DNA from: Labia minor
Lineage: Eukaryota > Arthropoda > Insecta > Dermaptera > Spongiphoridae
Direction of reading: 5' to 3'
DNA: 64,000 nucleotides
Assembly: GCA_963082975.1 (NCBI GenBank)
Contig: OY720346.1
Span: 38,219,787-38,283,786 of the forward strand
Part shown: positions 32,690-45,929 of the stretch, piece by piece
Layout: the number at the start of each line of letters is the position of its first letter
How positions within the stretch are numbered: position 1 is the first letter of the stretch
Notes under the pieces: generated by a model
What the model was told of the DNA's origin: nothing
Seen by the model: the letters and a program-made list of their open reading frames with translations, nothing else
The model's database searches: none
Made by a program: the position numbers and the translations under genes

Positions 32690-34718
32690 TTAAAAATATG
32701 ATAATATACAGTATATATATATAAATATACTTATATAAATAATAACAATACTTGAGTATAATAACAAACAACTCACATATAACAATCAATTACCTTAATT
32801 TATTTTTTTTTTATTTTTTTGTTCTTAAGTTTTGATCTGTTCGAACACCTCAATTCAGATTAATTATCTCAATAAGTTGATTTAAATAATTATCTTTTTG
32901 TTACTTACAAGTTATATTTATGTATAAATGAAGTCACACATTAAGATGACCACCTTAGACCGATTAATGGCAATTAAACAATAAACGAAATGAAACGAAA
33001 TTTCATGACTTTGATTATGATTGTGCATGATTCTGTAGCAGATTTTTGATGAGCGTTCATTATTTTATTAAAATCATAAATTTATATATATTGTAATATA
33101 TAACCATAAACTGCCTTTTAATAGGGAAATGTCATTAAGACACCATAGATAAACATTTAAGACAAATATTGAAAACCTCACGTACAACCATTTTACCTAA
33201 AAAGAGAACATTGTAATTGAAATAGGATCACTTGATGAATGGGACATTCTATCATGTTTCCGACAGAGTCAAGCGTTTATAAATTACACATTTATTTCGT
33301 AAAATTATCGATAATATTGATCACCTTAATGTAGGGTGTGAGTTATTGGAAAAGTAAACAAGGGCTGCTAAGAAGGGGTAGAGAGGCGTTCTGCTGGATA
33401 GAAGGAAGAGTGTAAGATAATTCTTCAGAATGGAGAGGATGTATCATTGAATGCCTGGAAGGAACTCCAGAGAACGCCACTAGGAGGATCAACACTATTC
33501 TCGCCTTGCCCCGAACACTATATACTATTTATAATAAACAGTTAACCCTTTATAATTTGCAATTGCTAAATAATATAAAATTTGATATATCAATAACATC
33601 ACAATTTTTCGAATTTTCAATTTAATTCAGATTGGAAATATATTAAGCTCCTGCAATCTGCTTCTGCATAACTAATATACTATTAATTCATCTTCTAATA
33701 TTATCCCCATTTCACATAATTACAAATAGATAGTTATTATTGTGAAATTGCAACTCCTGTCTAAATTTAAATAAATACCTATGGATCATATTATATTCAT
33801 AAGATGTGGTGGATGTGGAAAGGGAGAAAGCAGGAGAGATATTTTCGGTCAATTCATAATCCATCTATTTTACCTGTCAATAATATTAAACCCGATTGGA
33901 TTGGAACAGGGCCACGAGCCCTTATCAAATGATCCCACGTGACCTTTCGCACGATCTATCAAGATGGTGGCATTTGCTTAATTACCCGGGTCCAGATATT
34001 AATAATTAAGCCAGAGCCTAATAAGATATTGATTTGCACGATTCAGTCACGCTAACGAAACTTATTATTATTATGATTAACATTAGTAATATTATTCGTA
34101 GTAATAACGTTATCGTATGCTACATTGCAATTGGATCAAGATTGTTAATGTTATATTATAATGTTTGTTAATTACATGCCGGTTGATGAACTGTCAAATT
34201 TTATGTTTATGAAAATTAATTAACAAGTAAATTCAAATCTAAATTAATATATGTATGTGATAAGGAATTTTATTCGATTAAATTTCGTATATTTTGAACA
34301 AAATTACTTCACTGTTTACACTTCGTAAAGGCTTAATTCACATTTTCAATGAATATTCATTTACACACATAATAAATTAATTAATTATCTGATTTCAATT
34401 GAATTATTATGAAATTATAAAATTTTATTTATATATTTATGACTTCGGGTTTTAAAGGTGTTCTAGAAATTATTATTATTATCAATTTATTGTAAGTTCA
34501 AATTTTGTAGATCCATATTTTATGTAAAATTAATTTAGTTATTATTATTATTTTTAAATTCGGAAATAACTATTTTGATATTAATATTTCAAGTTTTAAG
34601 TCACTCATCCCAAAAAATAATAAGAATAATAATACATAAATCACTAATAAAAAAAGGAATTACAACACTCTTCGACACTTTTAACTAATTCATCATATTT
34701 AACTGCAAGTTACGATGA
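32690..34718. other. Spacer with GC-richer islands at 33330-33520 and 33800-34060
   Basis: No gene or repeat match. The second island combines a CACGTG E-box (33936-33941), a TTAATTA homeodomain-type site (33978-33984) and GATTGGATTGG. Both islands are unique in the window. They look like candidate regulatory or conserved non-coding DNA, but this is only an inference from composition. Confidence 0.45.
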
Positions 34719-34720
34719 TA

Positions 34721-35222
34721 GGTCAGTAAGTCCGTGACTTTTTGAATAAAACAGGTTTTTAGATAAAAAATTATTTTATTTTTCAACTTTATCCCCTTGA
34801 GTTGTATCACTTCGTCCAACGTTTCTCCAAATTTTTTAACCCTTCCAAAAAATAATATTTGTCGAGAACATCAAAATAGGTATTTGTTTATGAGATGATT
34901 TCATCGTTGGAGTCAAATCTCTTTCTACCGAGCCATTTCTTAAGATTTGGAAACAAGAAATAGTCATTCGGGGCTAAATTCGGAGAATAGGGCTGATGAT
35001 GGAATAATTCGTATCCCAATTCATGGACTTTTAAGGAAATTCACTTTTTTTCTTCTCAAATCACAAGGTGGTCTGCTATTATTGGATGTCCAACAAAAAC
35101 TAAAAGACCCAGCTGATTCAAATTTCAACAGGGGTCAGCTGATAGTTGCCTGCTGACAGAAGCAGTGTTGCAATTTCATTTAAGAGACGAGAAATTCAAA
35201 AAGTCACGCGGACTTATTAACC
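34721..35222 (-). mobile_element. Internally deleted mariner
   Basis: The ends GGTCAGTAAGTCCGTGACTT and, on the other strand, GGTTAATAAGTCCGCGTGA form TIRs flanked by TA (34719-34720 and 35223-35224). On the minus strand a degenerate transposase C-terminus reads YSPNLAPNDYFLFPNLKKWL, the family's YSPDLAP(S/C)D block with the first Asp replaced by Asn. The 5' untranslated part joins directly to this C-terminal part, so most of the coding region is deleted. Confidence 0.8.
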
Positions 35223-35224
35223 TA

Positions 35225-36503
35225 CCCTCGTATTTTTACTGTCCGAAATCCACAAAAGAATGTAAAGAAAACTAATGTGATTATTATATGTTGTTAGGTA
35301 CTACTTTATGTTTTAATGTCCCAAAAATTTATTTTTGAAATTTGAATGGTTTCTAGCTTTTTTGTTCGTATAAGTTTGAATCTAAACATTTTATTTTTAA
35401 TTTTTTTTTTAGATTAAAATTGTTTTTTATTTAATTAATTTGATTGTGGCATTTTTTCTCTTATTGAAAATATAAAAATCTATCATTTAATTACCATTTC
35501 AAGGCCTAACATCCCACAATATTGCCTTTGTGAAAACTTTTTAAACCATTTTATTTCAAACAGCACATATTGTCCACTGATGTCATTTTTATTGTTATTA
35601 TTTTTCTTTTATTATTATTATTATTAATAATATATGGATTTTTGAACCAGATGGAAGACACCCATGTCGCTACCCTTCACCCTTCTTTTTCACCCACCCC
35701 CTCTTTCTACCCATCATCACCCGATGACTAATCTGTACTGTTGTTTTTCTACACATGTCCAATGTCTTCTTACGGGCTTCAAAAATCACACGGGGACCCG
35801 ACCAAATCCATCACCATTTGTAGGCTGTCAAACCGGCTGACTCCATTTCCCAATATCAGTTTCAATCAATCAAAATCAACTTTTAATTATTAGCTTTTAT
35901 TTGTCCGGAGGTTCCAATCATTCGGCTTAGGGGTTTGTAACTTCATTCCTACCCCTCTCCTCTCTTCCTATCTACCCACTAGTCATCTGCTTGGGGCGAA
36001 TACTTGTCCAAAATATGTAAAAGCACACACCTTATCCTCGCACCTGGCCTCTATTTCCAAACACAACATACTATACAAGCCCTTCGACATGAAAATGAAA
36101 AATAAACAAATATCCCCTTTTATATATTAATATTATCATTCGATTTATTATATATCTATTAATATAAATTAATTTAAGAAACTAGCTAAATTTATTTCAT
36201 GTTTTTAAAAAAAATACCCAATAACCTATAGAATTTGAATATATTTTATTTAAATTAATATTATGACGAATAAAAAAATTAATAAATATAGAATTATATA
36301 TTTCATAATAAGTTGATTTGTATATATAATAATATTTTATATTATAAAGACATATAACATATATATTATATAAGACATATAGTTTGACTAATTCTAAAAT
36401 ACTTATCTTTCCCTTCTAAAAATTTTATAATGTGTTATTATTAAATTATTAAAACTTTGGTGGTTATGTTTATTCATAAGGGAATTTTGTAAATAATCTT
36501 GTG
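35225..36503. other. Spacer with a GC-richer island at 35640-36080
   Basis: The island is C-rich, unique in the window and lacks a convincing exon. It contains ATCAATCAAAATCAAC and CAAACCGGCTGAC motifs. The rest is AT-rich. Confidence 0.45.
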
Positions 36504-36888
36504 AAGGAAAGGGAAAAAAAATCAAAATGTGATAGGTAATGACCCTCTTGCGGTTGAGTTACATTTCTCAAAAGTTGATAGAAAACTACGAATTTTGAAT
36601 AATAAATTTCATTATTCTAGCTCAAACCGTTTTTGCGTAATCTTGTCTACATACACATACACACATACACACACAGACATTTTTCTCAACCTTAGTGTAA
36701 AATGACTAGGGACCTTCAAAACACATAAAAATATCAAAATCTCGGCATCAAAAATTTTCGTGATCGCAATACTGGCGAGATAGTAAAAAAGTGTTCCAAT
36801 CCATCCACTACATATTCAAAAATAAAATATAATAATTATTAATCGAAAATTTTCGTGATCGCAATACTATCTCCGATGAGATAGTAAT
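36504..36888 (+). repeat. Family B, copy 6 (partial, with a second end fragment)
   Basis: The right half of family B lies at 36504-36790. A separate terminal fragment at 36842-36888 carries the hairpin as ACTATCTCCGATGAGATAGT. The 36789-36833 flank is repeated in inverted form beside copy 7. Confidence 0.65.
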
Positions 36889-39800
36889 AATCCCCATTGG
36901 TTGTTTATTTTCCTTTGTTTAATAAAGTTGTAGAACGAAAGTGAAATGTATTACTTTTCTTTTATACTTATATGTATATAATATTCTCAGTTTATCTTGC
37001 ATGAGCATTCTGTTAATTTAATACTAGCGCCAGGGTATACCCATAGTTGTGATTTTCGTAAAAATCAATCAATTTTCGTAATATTTTTTTTTTTTATTAA
37101 AATTTTTATTTTTTGGGATAAATTAAAAATGAATCTACTAAAAAAAAGAGGAATTTTAAATAAGTCATATATAAATTTGCCACGATTTTCATTCATGTAG
37201 CAGCCAACATCGAGCTTCTTTTTTGTAAACTGCTCTTTTCAAATAATTTCAAACTGTCATGTTTATAAACGAACAGAAAACATACATTGCATATTGAATA
37301 AAAGTTTAAAAATTTATTCGAAGGGTTCATTTTATTTCTAAGTTTACGTTCGCATTTTCAATGTCATTTTAACCCAGAAGGTGTATTGAAATTCATTTAT
37401 AGATACAAATGATAATATCTTATAGTTAGATATTGAACAATAATATTTATAATTTCTTCCAGTGATTAATCAATGTGTCAAAAAAAATTCTATATAAATT
37501 CTAAAATCGTTATGAAATTTTAATTCATCTCATACTTTTGATCCTAATCTCTAATCATCTATCGAATCTGAGATTTAATTATTCGTAGATACAATTTTAT
37601 TTCAACAGATCATTATTTTATTAAATTGGACAGCCGTTTGATTTATTAATATCAAAGCCATACCATTTGTCTATTTGTGAATCCGATAATACATATATAA
37701 ATAATATATAATATATATATATATAATTAAAATAAACTCGGTCCAATAAATAAATAAAAATACTTCAAGGCAATCATTTTTCATCAATCAATTCAATATT
37801 GATGAAAATAGCCCCAAAATCATTACAATCCATCTATTTATTTTATAGACAATAATAAGAAATTGGACTAAATGAGACATCGTTTAAGGGTGATAAATAT
37901 TAAATAATATTATCCAAACATTTATAGAATAGAAACCTATTACAATAAAATATAATAGTAAAATAAGTTTAATTTAATTTATTTTCAATAGTTTAATATA
38001 AAATATAAACAAATATCTTTATGATTTTATATTCTATTCATATTTACTTATAATAATTGTATTTCTTTTCTAATGGAGTGGGAAATGGAAAAAATTAAAG
38101 TTTGGGTCAAGGAGGAATGAGTGGTATATTAAAAATCAATGAAGTGTAAAATGACTATTAAGCAAAGTGCTGTAGTTTAGACTCGAAATACGCATAATAT
38201 ATCTTCAAAATAAACAAGAAATAAAAAAGATATACGAGTATATATTAAACAAAAGAAACAAATGAACTGGAAAATATTTTTTTCTTTTAAGAGAACTAAA
38301 AAAAAATCAAAAATACACACAAAAAAAAGAATGGTTCCGTAAACACTTAAAAAATAAAGAAAGAAAAAATCAAAACAAATTATTTAATTAACTTTGGTAA
38401 TTTTTTATTTATTTCAATTTACGCTAAAAAAGAAGAATGAATAACCGGAGTTTATAATAGGTCATATAAAATAAAGTTTTTTTCATGTCGTATCCAAACA
38501 TCAAGTCTTTTTGTAAGTTACTCTTTTCAAATAATATCAAACTGTCATGTGATTGATATTTACTACCACTTTTATTTTCTGTCAGTTTGCGTGCTATTCC
38601 TGCTCCACCAGTTGCAAATATTCATCGAGAACTTGTAGTAGTTATATTTTTACTAGTTGAACCCGTTGCAAACGGTGTTTGCAATTTCAGTTTAAAATGA
38701 ATTTATCCTGGTTTGCAGCAATTAATTAAATAGTTATTTGAAAACAAAATTTTTCGTACACTCAATGATCATTTTTTAGTAATAGTGAGCGGAGTTTTCT
38801 TTAATTTTTGTTTTGATGTTGTCCTGATCGTGGATATTAAAAAATTAAAAAAACGATCTCTTTTGTCGATAAGTTCATGTTTAATATTGACATTTGTTGG
38901 TTGCGCTAATCTTTGGGCTGTTTCCTGTGTATATATATAAATATATATTAATAATTTAAATATTTAAATAAAAATCAAAATGAGTGATTATAGCTTTTAT
39001 ATATATAATTTTTTAAATAATTAAATTAATTAATTAGGTATATATTTAACAAAATAAAATAAATTTTATTCTATTTCTTATATTTGTTTTTTCAAAATGT
39101 ATCATCATTTACATTTGAAAGGATATACAAACATAATAATAAAATATATCCAATAAACTTTTATATTTATTTTTTTTAAATACCTAATGTTTATTTTAAG
39201 TATTATGTATAAAAGTTTTTTTTTCTAGTTTACTTTTATTAGAGCTCAATAAACAAAGAGTTTATTACAAAAAAAAATCTCTCCCAAGTACTGAAAATAG
39301 AGTCGGATTAAAAGATTTTCTGTCGTTTCTGTTTATTTTCAAATAAACACATTGCAGTATTATATATCTAATATCCTTCTCCCATTTCAAATATATATAT
39401 ATATATAGTATAAATTATATATATAGTATAAATTAAAAAAAAAACTACTTAAATAAAAAAATAAGCTCTTGAAGTTGATTTAGGCAAATAAATGGCTTTC
39501 TCTTCTTCTTGAGTTGTGAATCAAATCCTTCTTTGTTAACTAAACTAATACTTTTTGAAAATTATTTATTTTTTTTCTCATTATATTAAAATTTTTTACT
39601 TAACTTTTATTAACTTAATATTAAGAAGGATAAAAGTATAAAAAATACCTTAATATTACGTAGACGTCGTGAAAAAGTTTTGGGCAGATTGAACTCGATA
39701 TTTGATTTTTTTTTCATTTTAACCAACTAACTGGCATCAAATGACAAAAACAATTTGTTAAACGTTCATAAAAAATGAAATTTTCACAATTATTTTTAAA

Positions 39801-40790
39801 ATTAGTCATAAGGGTAGTATGAAAATGATTAAAATCGATAGTTGCCTATTGTTACAAGATTCATAACGCTTTTCATATCACTTTTCAGAAAGATATTAAA
39901 TTTAAAATAATAAAGCATTCAAGTATAAATCTCTATATATCACTTGAAAAATAAAAAAAATTACAATTTTTGGGGTAATTCATTGATTTATTTTTGTAAA
40001 AGCTTGATTTAGATTTCATCAATTAAAATGACAATTATTTAAACAAAATTTCACCTTAAAACGAATTTTTTTTTTGGCATCCACCTCCTTTTCTCTTTAT
40101 CTTTTCCACTTTTATTCATTCTATTTTTTTTTCTTCTTTCTCCCTTTCGTCTGTAAATGACGTTTTTTCACTGCAAAAAATAATAAAAAAAGAAATGAGA
40201 ATACTTTCATTGAATAATTGTAATTAATTAAAAAATAGCAATAAATCTTTCTGAAATATTGATCGAATTAATTTTATTAAGATAGAAAAAGATGGCCCAG
40301 AAGAATAATCGAATCCGATGAAATGGAGTGGGAGAGGAGGATGAACTTTGGAGGCGTGGATGGGGGTTGCCTGCCAACTTCACAGACAGACATTGCTTAT
40401 TTACGGGAAGACGCCTTTAGGACCTTTTTGGGTGGCAGAAAATGGAGTTTGGGCAACTAAGTCCGTTTTCAGGGTGGGTTGACTGCCAAGTCACAAGGGC
40501 CCTGGCCCCAAGCCAAAATAGTACCCATCCCCATCTTCCACCACGAAAGTGGTATTGTTCACTAAATGACGTGTCACCATGCCTCTCACTACAACCTATC
40601 TTAATCTCCTGTTAATTAATATTATAAAGAAATCACGATTTATTCCCTTTCTTAATTCTAACACGTTATTTTGATAACCTAAATTTCTTCTCAATTCATA
40701 CATTCCTTTTTGTTTTTTATTCATTTTATTTATCTTTTTTGCTATTGAATTTAATTATAAAAAATTATTTATCTTAAAATAAAATAATAA
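36889..40790. other. AT-rich spacer with a GC-richer island at 40290-40590
   Basis: No gene. Two short direct repeats (about 37205-37265 and 38495-38552) share TACTCTTTTCAAATAAT and AAACTGTCATG-type sequence. The island at 40290-40590 is the most GC-rich unique stretch in the right half. It contains CAAGGGCCCTGGCCCCAAGC and has no evident exon. Confidence 0.45.
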
Positions 40791-41770
40791 TTATTATATT
40801 TTATTTTTGAATATGTAGTGGATGGATTGGAACACTTTTTTTACTATCTTGCCAGTATTGCGATCACGAAAATTTTCGATGTCGAGATTTTGATGATTTT
40901 ATGCGTTTTGAAGGTTCCTGAGTCATTTTACTTTAAGAGGTTGAGAAAAATGTCTGTGTGTGTGTATATGTGTGTGAGTGTAGACAAGATTACGAAAAAA
41001 CGGTTTGAGCTAGAATAATGAAATTTGGTACACGGGCATTATTCAAAATTCGTAGTTTTCTATCAACTTTTGAGAAATGTAGCTCATTTGGAAGAGAGTC
41101 ATTACCTACCATGTTTTCATTTTTATTCCTCTAAAATGACCGTAAAAATAAAGATATATGATTGATATAAGAGTAACCCAGTTAATAATTAAGAATAAAA
41201 ACATATCTACAATTGCGCCTTTCGAAATTCTCATTTGAATAACATTTAAGTATAGTAATGCAATTTCATTTCAATTAATTATTCTTTATCGTATCACATA
41301 AATAACTCCAAAATATTTTTTTAAATAATATAATATTATAGAATTAATCATATAATATATTTATTTTAACAAAAAAAGGAACAAAATTTAATAATAGAGT
41401 TTTAGCCAGAATTGGTATTCTTTATTTTAGTTAATTTAATCAATGTTATACTATATAATTATAATAGAATTGTAATGAAATGATATCTAGTGGAGGGTTC
41501 ACATGATTAAACATTGTATACAACTACTATATATAAAATTTCAGCTTGATTGAATCGTTGAAAGAACCGGAATTAATTTTTTAACACTGTAAATAACGCG
41601 CCAACAAGTGACGTGGTGCCATCAACAAAGATACAAACATGCGCTGATTTAATAAATATTATTTATTCATTTTAATTTATAATTTATAATTAAGTAATTA
41701 AATTTAATTTAAATATAATATATGTTATTTAATCCAATTCAAATTGCGAGATAGTCGAGTGGAGACACTT
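40791..41770 (-). repeat. Family B, copy 7, with an internal insertion
   Basis: The hairpin end is at 40842 and the other end at 41770. About 315 bp of unrelated AT-rich DNA (41169-41486) interrupts it, with TGATAT at both edges as a possible 6-bp target duplication. The 40791-40841 flank is the inverted counterpart of the flank of copy 6. Confidence 0.65.
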
Positions 41771-42884
41771 TATAATTTTTTTATATTGATAAATTGTCCA
41801 AAATTTAACCTAGTTCAACCTTATCATAAATTATAAAATAACCTTCAATCTCAAGTTCATAATAGAAAAATGTGAAGAAAATATTTAATCTATTTATTGT
41901 ATCATGCCCAAGTTTATAGTTAAATATAACAGTATAATAACATTACAATTTTTTCTATAAAAAAAAAATATTTCAAATAATAATGAATTAAAAGTAAATT
42001 TTGTAAATAAAAGTTAACTTGGCATATTTTATGTCCCAATACAAATGACCAAATAAAATTTTTGAAACTTTAAAATTCCATACTGATAGCTTTACTACGA
42101 GAACAATTATTATACGTGATTTTTAAACAAAAAAGTTTAAAAAATGTCATTATAGTAGTACATTTATTTCAAAATATTATTATTAAAAATTTATACTTTA
42201 TAAGGTACCAAAATTTTATACGAAATTGATTAGGCTTTGAAAATAAAAATCAGATTAAATATTCTTATCCTTTCTCTACATCCGCAAGAACTAAAATTTA
42301 ATTTAAAATTAGGGGAAAAATCTAATTGTCCCAAGATGAGCTACTCTCTACTAATTATTATGTATATTTTTCAAATTGTTTCTTTATATATACGATATAT
42401 GTATATCTTTGTATTGTTTTTGACTCGAATTTTTGAATTTGAGATTTCAACTAATATACATAGTTTAAGATCCCCCGAGTCATACCTTAGACGTGGTTGA
42501 TGACGAATCGCTCAATTGAATCATTGATAAGATTAAAACCCGAACCAAAGCAAACAAATATTCATGTCTTCAGAATATATACAATATACATATAAACCTT
42601 CAGACGTTCTTTTTTTATAAAATTCTTTTTAATAAAATTATTGAAATTTGGTGAATTTAAAGATATATAATCTATGTAAGATTGTTAACACATTGAATGC
42701 CAACAATATTTTTGGTTTCTACCAAGGAGCCAACATATTTTTCCGAATATTTTTATTTTAAAAAGCTAATAGTTATGAAGCACTTCGTGTTCTAAAATAG
42801 TTTTAAGGAAAAATATTATACAAAATAAAAAAAAATAAGAAAGCATTCCGATCGGAGTGTCCGACACAAAAATTTTTCCGGTCG
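41771..42884. other. AT-rich spacer, nothing recognised
   Basis: No coding or repeat signature apart from low-complexity open frames. Confidence 0.5.
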
Positions 42885-42990
42885 GTGCCATAAACCTACT
42901 CCCATCCTGGCCCCATCTGATTTTTACCTGTTTGGACCATTCAAAGACGCCTTAAGTGGAAAAGATGGACAAAGTCTTCTAAATATAAAA
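42885..42990 (+). pseudogene. Mariner transposase C-terminal fragment
   Basis: Encodes PILAPSDFYLFGPFKDALSG, the family's YSPDLAPSDFxLFGPLKDxL block with its third catalytic Asp. It is only about 35 codons long. The same kind of mariner is more fully preserved at 59613-60230. Confidence 0.65.
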
Positions 42991-42999
42991 ATAATAAGT

Positions 43000-43612
43000 T
43001 GACCTGTGGCCAGGTCCGAACCAACCGACGGTTTGAAATAAATTAATTTCCAGCTACAGAAACAATTTCAAATAATTTTAATATATCTATTAATGTAATA
43101 AAAAACAGATATGGATAGAAAATAAATATTTTTAATTTTATTTTATATAAAATATAAATATGTATATGTAAGACCAGGCTGTGACGTCATATAATTTTAA
43201 ATCAAGAAAAAACTAATAAATATGATTTTTCTCTTGGATAAAACCAATACAAAGTGCATGATTCGTGGTGATATATAAAAAATCTCCTTATGTGAAATTT
43301 GGTGCGAAAATAACCCTTACCTTCCTATCGTCGATCGCTAATACTACCACTTCCGGTTTCCGGATTTGCACCAAAAGTTGATCAATTCATCCTACTGATG
43401 CATTAAGTAAATATACCAAATTTCATTAAAATCCGTTGAGCCGTTCAGGCTGTACACATCTATACGGACGGACGGACGGACAGACATCATGCTAAAAATA
43501 CTTTTTTCTGTTAAGAAAATGCATGATTCGTGGAGATATGTAAAAATCTCCATATGTGAAATTTGGTGTGAAAACAATACCTCCCTTACTATTGTCGGTC
43601 GGTAAAAATTAA
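43000..43612 (+). repeat. Family C, copy 2
   Basis: It begins GTGGCCAGGTCCGAACCAAC and ends TTGTCGGTCGGTAAAAATTA. It has one TGACGTCA palindrome and a short GGAC microsatellite. It follows the mariner fragment directly. Confidence 0.7.
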
Positions 43613-44612
43613 CAAAAAATTAAAAAAACAGTAATTATGTTTGTTATATAAATTAACTAAATTATACCAAAAAAAATAATTTAAAATGTCCTTTCTTATT
43701 CCTCTTCTCTTGTTTGAGGTGAAGGATTTATTTATATTTTCTTTCTATTTATCTGTCCCTTGATTTTGCTATTATTATATTAAAATACAATTTTCAGGGT
43801 AGTGTTGCGTGCGCCAGACCTCAAAAGCTGATAAGCCTCTTAACTGCCCAATGAAATATATCTTATATAAATATTTCATAAATTAATTACAAGTAAAGCG
43901 GTTTAAGACAAGAATGATTTGCTATAGAGGGGATAATTGAAGGATAGATTCCTATCTGAATTCAATAATTGCTATTTTATTGGATTATTATTATTATATT
44001 TATATTATGATGAGGGAATAAGTGAATGGTAATCACTTAGTGAGAGGTGGATTTTTGTTCTATAATTGAAATTTTCAATCCGAGAATCACCACGTTTTTC
44101 TCTCCTCCCTTGTGCACTTTATAAATACTCTTAGTTTAAATTAACAAATCATTATTAATACAGATTGGTGATGTATATTTTATAGAAGGAATACATAATT
44201 TATTATCAAAGAGTCTTTTTCAACATCTAGAATAGAAACTGATTATATTATACAACTACAAATGTAAATAGAAACTGTTAATAAATAATATACTTAAATA
44301 TAAATCCAAATCAATTAAAGCCAATCTACTCAATTTATTAATAATCATATAAATAGTAACTTCTAGTTAAACATAGATTAGATATTGCCTAAATATAATA
44401 TATAATTTAGGGGGTTTCCCAACCTTTTTTCTACTTTCTAAACCGCTATTTGTTGATGAATTATAAATATATTATTAACGTTTAATATAGATCTATGAAC
44501 ATTTAATATTGTATATTTTGTATTAGTATATTTATAACTATATTACAACAAAAGTAAATATTTTTATTACATTGGGGGGATATTAACAAAAATAGAGAGG
44601 GATTCCCTCATA
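43613..44612. other. AT-rich spacer, nothing recognised
   Basis: No gene or repeat edge identified. Confidence 0.5.
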
Positions 44613-44614
44613 TA

Positions 44615-45509
44615 CGGAGTGTGTTCAAAAAGTAAGATGACTTTGTATTTTTAAGAAAAAATATTTATTTATTTATCAATATTTATGTTTTCCCCTTCAA
44701 AGTAATCCCCCTTAGATACAATACACTTATGCCAACGGTTTTTCCAATCCTCAAAGCACTTCTCATAAGCACTTTTCGGTATAGCCTTGAGCTCTTTATC
44801 TTTATCTCCTCAATCGTTGCAAATCTCCGTCCCTTTAGTTTTGGGAACAAGAAAAAGTCACATGGGGCCAAATCCGGTGAATATGGTGGCTGAGGCATGA
44901 TTGTGGTGTTGTTTTTGGCCAAAAAATCTCTCACAAGCAAAGATGAGTAAGCAGGGGCATTATCGTGATGCAAAAGCCATGAATTGTTTTTCCACAATTC
45001 TAGACGTTTTCTTCGTATTGCTTCTCGCAAACGGCGCATAACTTCAAAATAATACTGTTTATTGACCGTACGACCATATGGTAAGAACTCCTGATGCACC
45101 ACGCCATGGTAATCGAAGAAAACAGTGAGCAAAACTTTGACATTTGATCGAACTAGGCGTGCTTTTTTCGGTCTTGGCTCACCTGGGCTCTTCCATTGGG
45201 AACATTTTTTTTTACTCAGAACAGTTTCACCGTATGCCACTGTCAACATTTAAAGTGCTTCGGAGCACTTTATTTTATTTTTTACACAAAATTTGATGCA
45301 AATCCTTTGATCCATATTTTACTATAGCAAAATATCCTCGACCACGTAAAACACTTATAACCTTTACGCATCTCACAACCAAACAAAAAATGCGATACAC
45401 TTGAAACTTGGTACTTCGGGAAGACTGTACCAACATAACAAATCAAAAAAATTGATAATCTAAATTGCTCGCGAAATTTGAAGTCACTTTATTTTTCGAA
45501 CACACCTCT
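44615..45509 (-). mobile_element. Mariner element with both TIRs, internally deleted
   Basis: 895 bp flanked by TA. The TIRs are GGAGTGTGTTCAAAAAGTAA and, read from the other end, GAGGTGTGTTCGAAAAATAA. A full mariner is about 1.3 kb, so roughly a third is missing, mainly the transposase N-terminus. Confidence 0.88.
44683..45249 (-). pseudogene. Mariner transposase, C-terminal part
   Basis: 188 codons covering about the last 55% of an irritans-type mariner transposase. Visible blocks are SQWKSPGEPRPKKAR, LLTVFFDYHGVVHQEFLP, WLLHHDNAPAY (second catalytic Asp) and YSPDLAPCDFFLFPKL (third catalytic Asp). The second and third Asp are spaced D34D. The N-terminal helix-turn-helix region and the first catalytic Asp (GDETW) are absent. 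A few residues seem deleted after FPKLK (family FPKLKRPMKGRRF). It cannot encode an active transposase. Confidence 0.88.
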
Positions 45510-45929
45510 TATACATATTTTATTTAGATTGGAAATTTAAAATAAGTTCCTTTAAATTCCTTAAAACAATTTTTTAAACATGGACGAAAAGTGTAATAAA
45601 TAAAACTTTAATAAATACTACTACTATGGGGACTAGCAAGACTCGTTGGTAATTGTTTACTTTCTTACTTTAATTTACTTTTTTATTAAGTTTTTATTTC
45701 AGAAAGAAATATTTTACTTTTTTAGTAATTGAAAAAGGAAATTTCTCCATCTACCCTCAATAACCCTCTCAGTTTTAATTTTTGCTGGAAATTTAACTCC
45801 ATATTCACGACCTGGGGTTTTAGATACACAAGGGGAAAGCTATTATAAGAGCTAATCTGAACTAATAAAATGGTAATGGCAAAACAGGTGAAGAAGGAAG
45901 TCAAATTTCTTATCTAGATCTTACCTTTT
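45510..45929. other. Spacer between the mariner and the LINE relic
   Basis: No recognisable gene. A 60-codon minus-strand frame at 45722-45904 has no similarity I can name. Confidence 0.4.

Noticed and set aside
40818-41018. 66-codon plus-strand frame
   Set aside because: It lies wholly within family B copy 7 and similar frames arise in other copies.
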